Shown piece after piece: positions 62,948 to 64,000 of a stretch of 64,000 bases of DNA. The notes under the pieces are model-generated. The model was not told the origin of the DNA, searched no databases, and saw nothing but the letters and a program-made list of their open reading frames with translations. The number at the start of each line of letters is the position of its first letter. Position 1 is the first letter of the stretch. The stretch covers positions 27,673-91,672 of the forward strand of contig NZ_FORD01000012.1 in assembly GCF_900113925.1 (NCBI RefSeq). Direction: 5' to 3'. The position numbers and the translations under genes were made by a program. Source of the stretch: Nitrosomonas sp. Nm34 (GTDB lineage: Bacteria; Pseudomonadota; Gammaproteobacteria; Burkholderiales; Nitrosomonadaceae).

Positions 62948-63718
62948 ATGAGAAAGGCTTCACGTAATAGATGGGTTGTGCAATTATGCGTAGCAGCAAT
63001 ATTTTCATTAGCAGCTTTTTCCCTTCATGCACAGTTGATGCTTGCGCATGAGGGACATCATGCTGGGCATGGCGGATGTCAAGTTAAAGAGGGAGAGTTT
63101 CCGGTAACTGTCTCCATATATGAAGTGCCGGAAGGTGATATTCCTCCCATGCATTCCTATTGTGATCATGTGCCAAATATTGGAAAAGTAAATGTGACGA
63201 TTGAGCTGCCTACTGAAGCGCGTGAGATACCGCTTGCCGTACGCCTTGTAAAAGAGGGGCATGAAGGGCATGGGGGAGAAATTAAGGGCAACACAGCGGC
63301 GAATAACCGCGCCAATAAAGAGCAAGATCATGAAATGAATCATGATGAGCATAAAGGTCACGCTAATCATGATGCTCATGCTGGGCATGAAGTGAATAAA
63401 AATGAAGAGCATAAAGATAAAGCACATGATGGCTTTTATATGGCGCCCACAACCTATCCTTCTGGAATTGTTGTTGTGGCGACAGAGCTTAAGGAGCTTG
63501 GTCAATATGCAATACTGCTGGAAAAAGTAGAAGGTGATACTGTGCGTACTGCTGTTCGTGTTCCGCTGCATGTAGGTGGAGAGGGTGGGCATGGGGGTCA
63601 TGGCGGTGGTATTGGTATGCTGGAGATCATGCTCTTGCTCGGTTTAGCAGGCGGAGTCGCGTACTTTTTCTTGCGGTCTAAAAAAAATTCAGCCAAAGAA
63701 ATTGCTGAGAAATCATAA
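62948..63718 (+). CDS. His-rich periplasmic membrane-anchored protein
   Basis: About 256 residues. Signal peptide (ending SLHAQ, residues about 1-31), then HEGHHAGHGGC, a short domain with two further Cys and a strand-rich core (VTVSIYEVPEGDIPP), then a very His/Asp/Glu-rich linker (HEMNHDEHKGHANHDAHAGH). A second small domain follows (YPSGIVVVATELKELGQYAI), then HGGHGGG and a C-terminal membrane helix (MLEIMLLLGLAGGVAYFFLR). The topology resembles PmoD/AmoD-type copper proteins, and the His density fits a metal buffer. ATG 62948 follows TTTGGAGAATGT; the frame opens earlier at TTG 62918. It lies downstream of the metal-regulator cluster, but whether it is regulated with it is unknown. Confidence 0.6.
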   Translation: MRKASRNRWVVQLCVAAIFSLAAFSLHAQLMLAHEGHHAGHGGCQVKEGEFPVTVSIYEVPEGDIPPMHSYCDHVPNIGKVNVTIELPTEAREIPLAVRLVKEGHEGHGGEIKGNTAANNRANKEQDHEMNHDEHKGHANHDAHAGHEVNKNEEHKDKAHDGFYMAPTTYPSGIVVVATELKELGQYAILLEKVEGDTVRTAVRVPLHVGGEGGHGGHGGGIGMLEIMLLLGLAGGVAYFFLRSKKNSAKEIAEKS

Positions 63719-63727
63719 TTTAATTAG

Positions 63728-63871
63728 CTGGATAATAATTTATCACCCAAAATCCTTGACACAGATAGGATCAAAGAAGTAGGCTTGGGAGTTACAAGTA
63801 AAGAAAAAGAAGTATGGGTTAGTATTGACTTTATGCTCAAGCTATTGGAAGAAATGGATAGGCGTTTATAG
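63728..63871 (+). other. short open frame, possible gene remnant
   Basis: CTG 63728 to TAG 63871 reads LDNNLSPKILDTDRIKEVGL and continues to MLKLLEEMDRRL, a plausible small soluble peptide, but it has no usual start codon or ribosome-binding site. It could be the end of a deleted gene. Confidence 0.2.
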
Positions 63872-63916
63872 ATGGGCATGAATGGATAACAACATAAGAA
63901 AGAAAAGGAGAGAGGA

Positions 63917-64000
63917 ATGAATGCCAGAAAATGGCTGAAAGGGCTAGCGATAGCCTGTGGAGTAATGCTGGCGGGAGCAGTGCATGCGAACCTGTCGAGT
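63917..64000 (+). CDS. exported protein, N-terminus only
   Basis: ATG 63917 follows AAAAGGAGAGAGGA and opens a frame to the window edge: NARKWLKGLAIACGVMLAGA then VHANLSS, a classical signal peptide with cleavage after HA. The mature protein lies outside the window, so no function can be given. It follows the His-rich protein by about 200 bp in the same direction and may be its partner. Confidence 0.65.
   Translation, partial: MNARKWLKGLAIACGVMLAGAVHANLSS

Noticed and set aside
1..64000. CRISPR array, tRNA, rRNA, replication origin or prophage
   Set aside because: No regularly spaced direct repeats, cloverleaf-like or rRNA-like sequence, DnaA-box cluster or phage structural gene was seen.

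Overview
The window reads as chromosome of a betaproteobacterial ammonia oxidiser close to Nitrosomonas. The strongest marker is a nitrosocyanin gene (14537-14983) with all four copper ligands of that protein, which is known only from ammonia-oxidising bacteria. Kdo hydroxylase, a TIGR04073 exosortase-associated protein and an AT-leaning, repeat-rich intergenic landscape fit that placement. The genus is an inference. I saw no rRNA, tRNA, CRISPR array, prophage or intact transposase gene.

Layout. 1-7.5 kb: tail of a ROK-type kinase, transketolase, DUF488, an eroded Hsp70 relic, a Lon-like protease and a zinc-ribbon/PIN-like protein. 7.5-14 kb: two paralogous secreted Fn3-GH114 proteins flank a low-complexity protein with a type I secretion-like C-terminus and the decayed remains of IS5- and IS3-family transposases. 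14.5-21 kb: nitrosocyanin, a DksA/TraR-type zinc finger, a bifunctional APH/P-loop kinase and an unusual SDR-SPW-VKOR fusion. 21-36 kb: a surface-polysaccharide locus with a RgpF-like protein, Kdo hydroxylase, glycosyltransferases, an ATP-grasp/PLD-like pair, a NeuB-type synthase, a CMP-nonulosonate synthetase fused to a KdsC-type phosphatase, an O-antigen ligase and a GtrA/ArnT-type fusion. 36-45 kb: a stress or low-oxygen module with nitroreductase, a FixJ-like regulator with its PAS kinase, a CBS protein, an HPF-cold-shock fusion, DUF2934, a PAS protein, Hsp20 and small proteins. 45-59 kb: MFS transporter, TIGR04073 protein, two lipoproteins, PriA, a Rieske oxygenase with a DMT exporter, and small membrane proteins. 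59-64 kb: a TonB receptor and a Fur/Zur-type regulator, each preceded by a matching palindrome, then an IS481 remnant, a His-rich membrane-anchored periplasmic protein and the start of another exported protein.

Two patterns cut across the genes. (1) A 16-bp palindromic motif, TACGT-N6-ACGTA, occurs at five intergenic sites (16019, 26345, 36999, 39296, 41997). Three of them lie at plausible promoter distance from the nitroreductase, the sensor kinase and the DUF2934-PAS-Hsp20 operon. It is a good candidate operator for the FixJ-like regulator encoded between them, and the best candidate here for an undescribed regulatory system. (2) Three families of short non-autonomous inverted-repeat elements (about 107, 180 and 100 bp; 7, 2 and 2 copies) are scattered through the window. 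They end one reading frame, interrupt a relic gene and nest in each other. Coordinates of dispersed elements are read by eye and may be off by a few bases at decayed ends.
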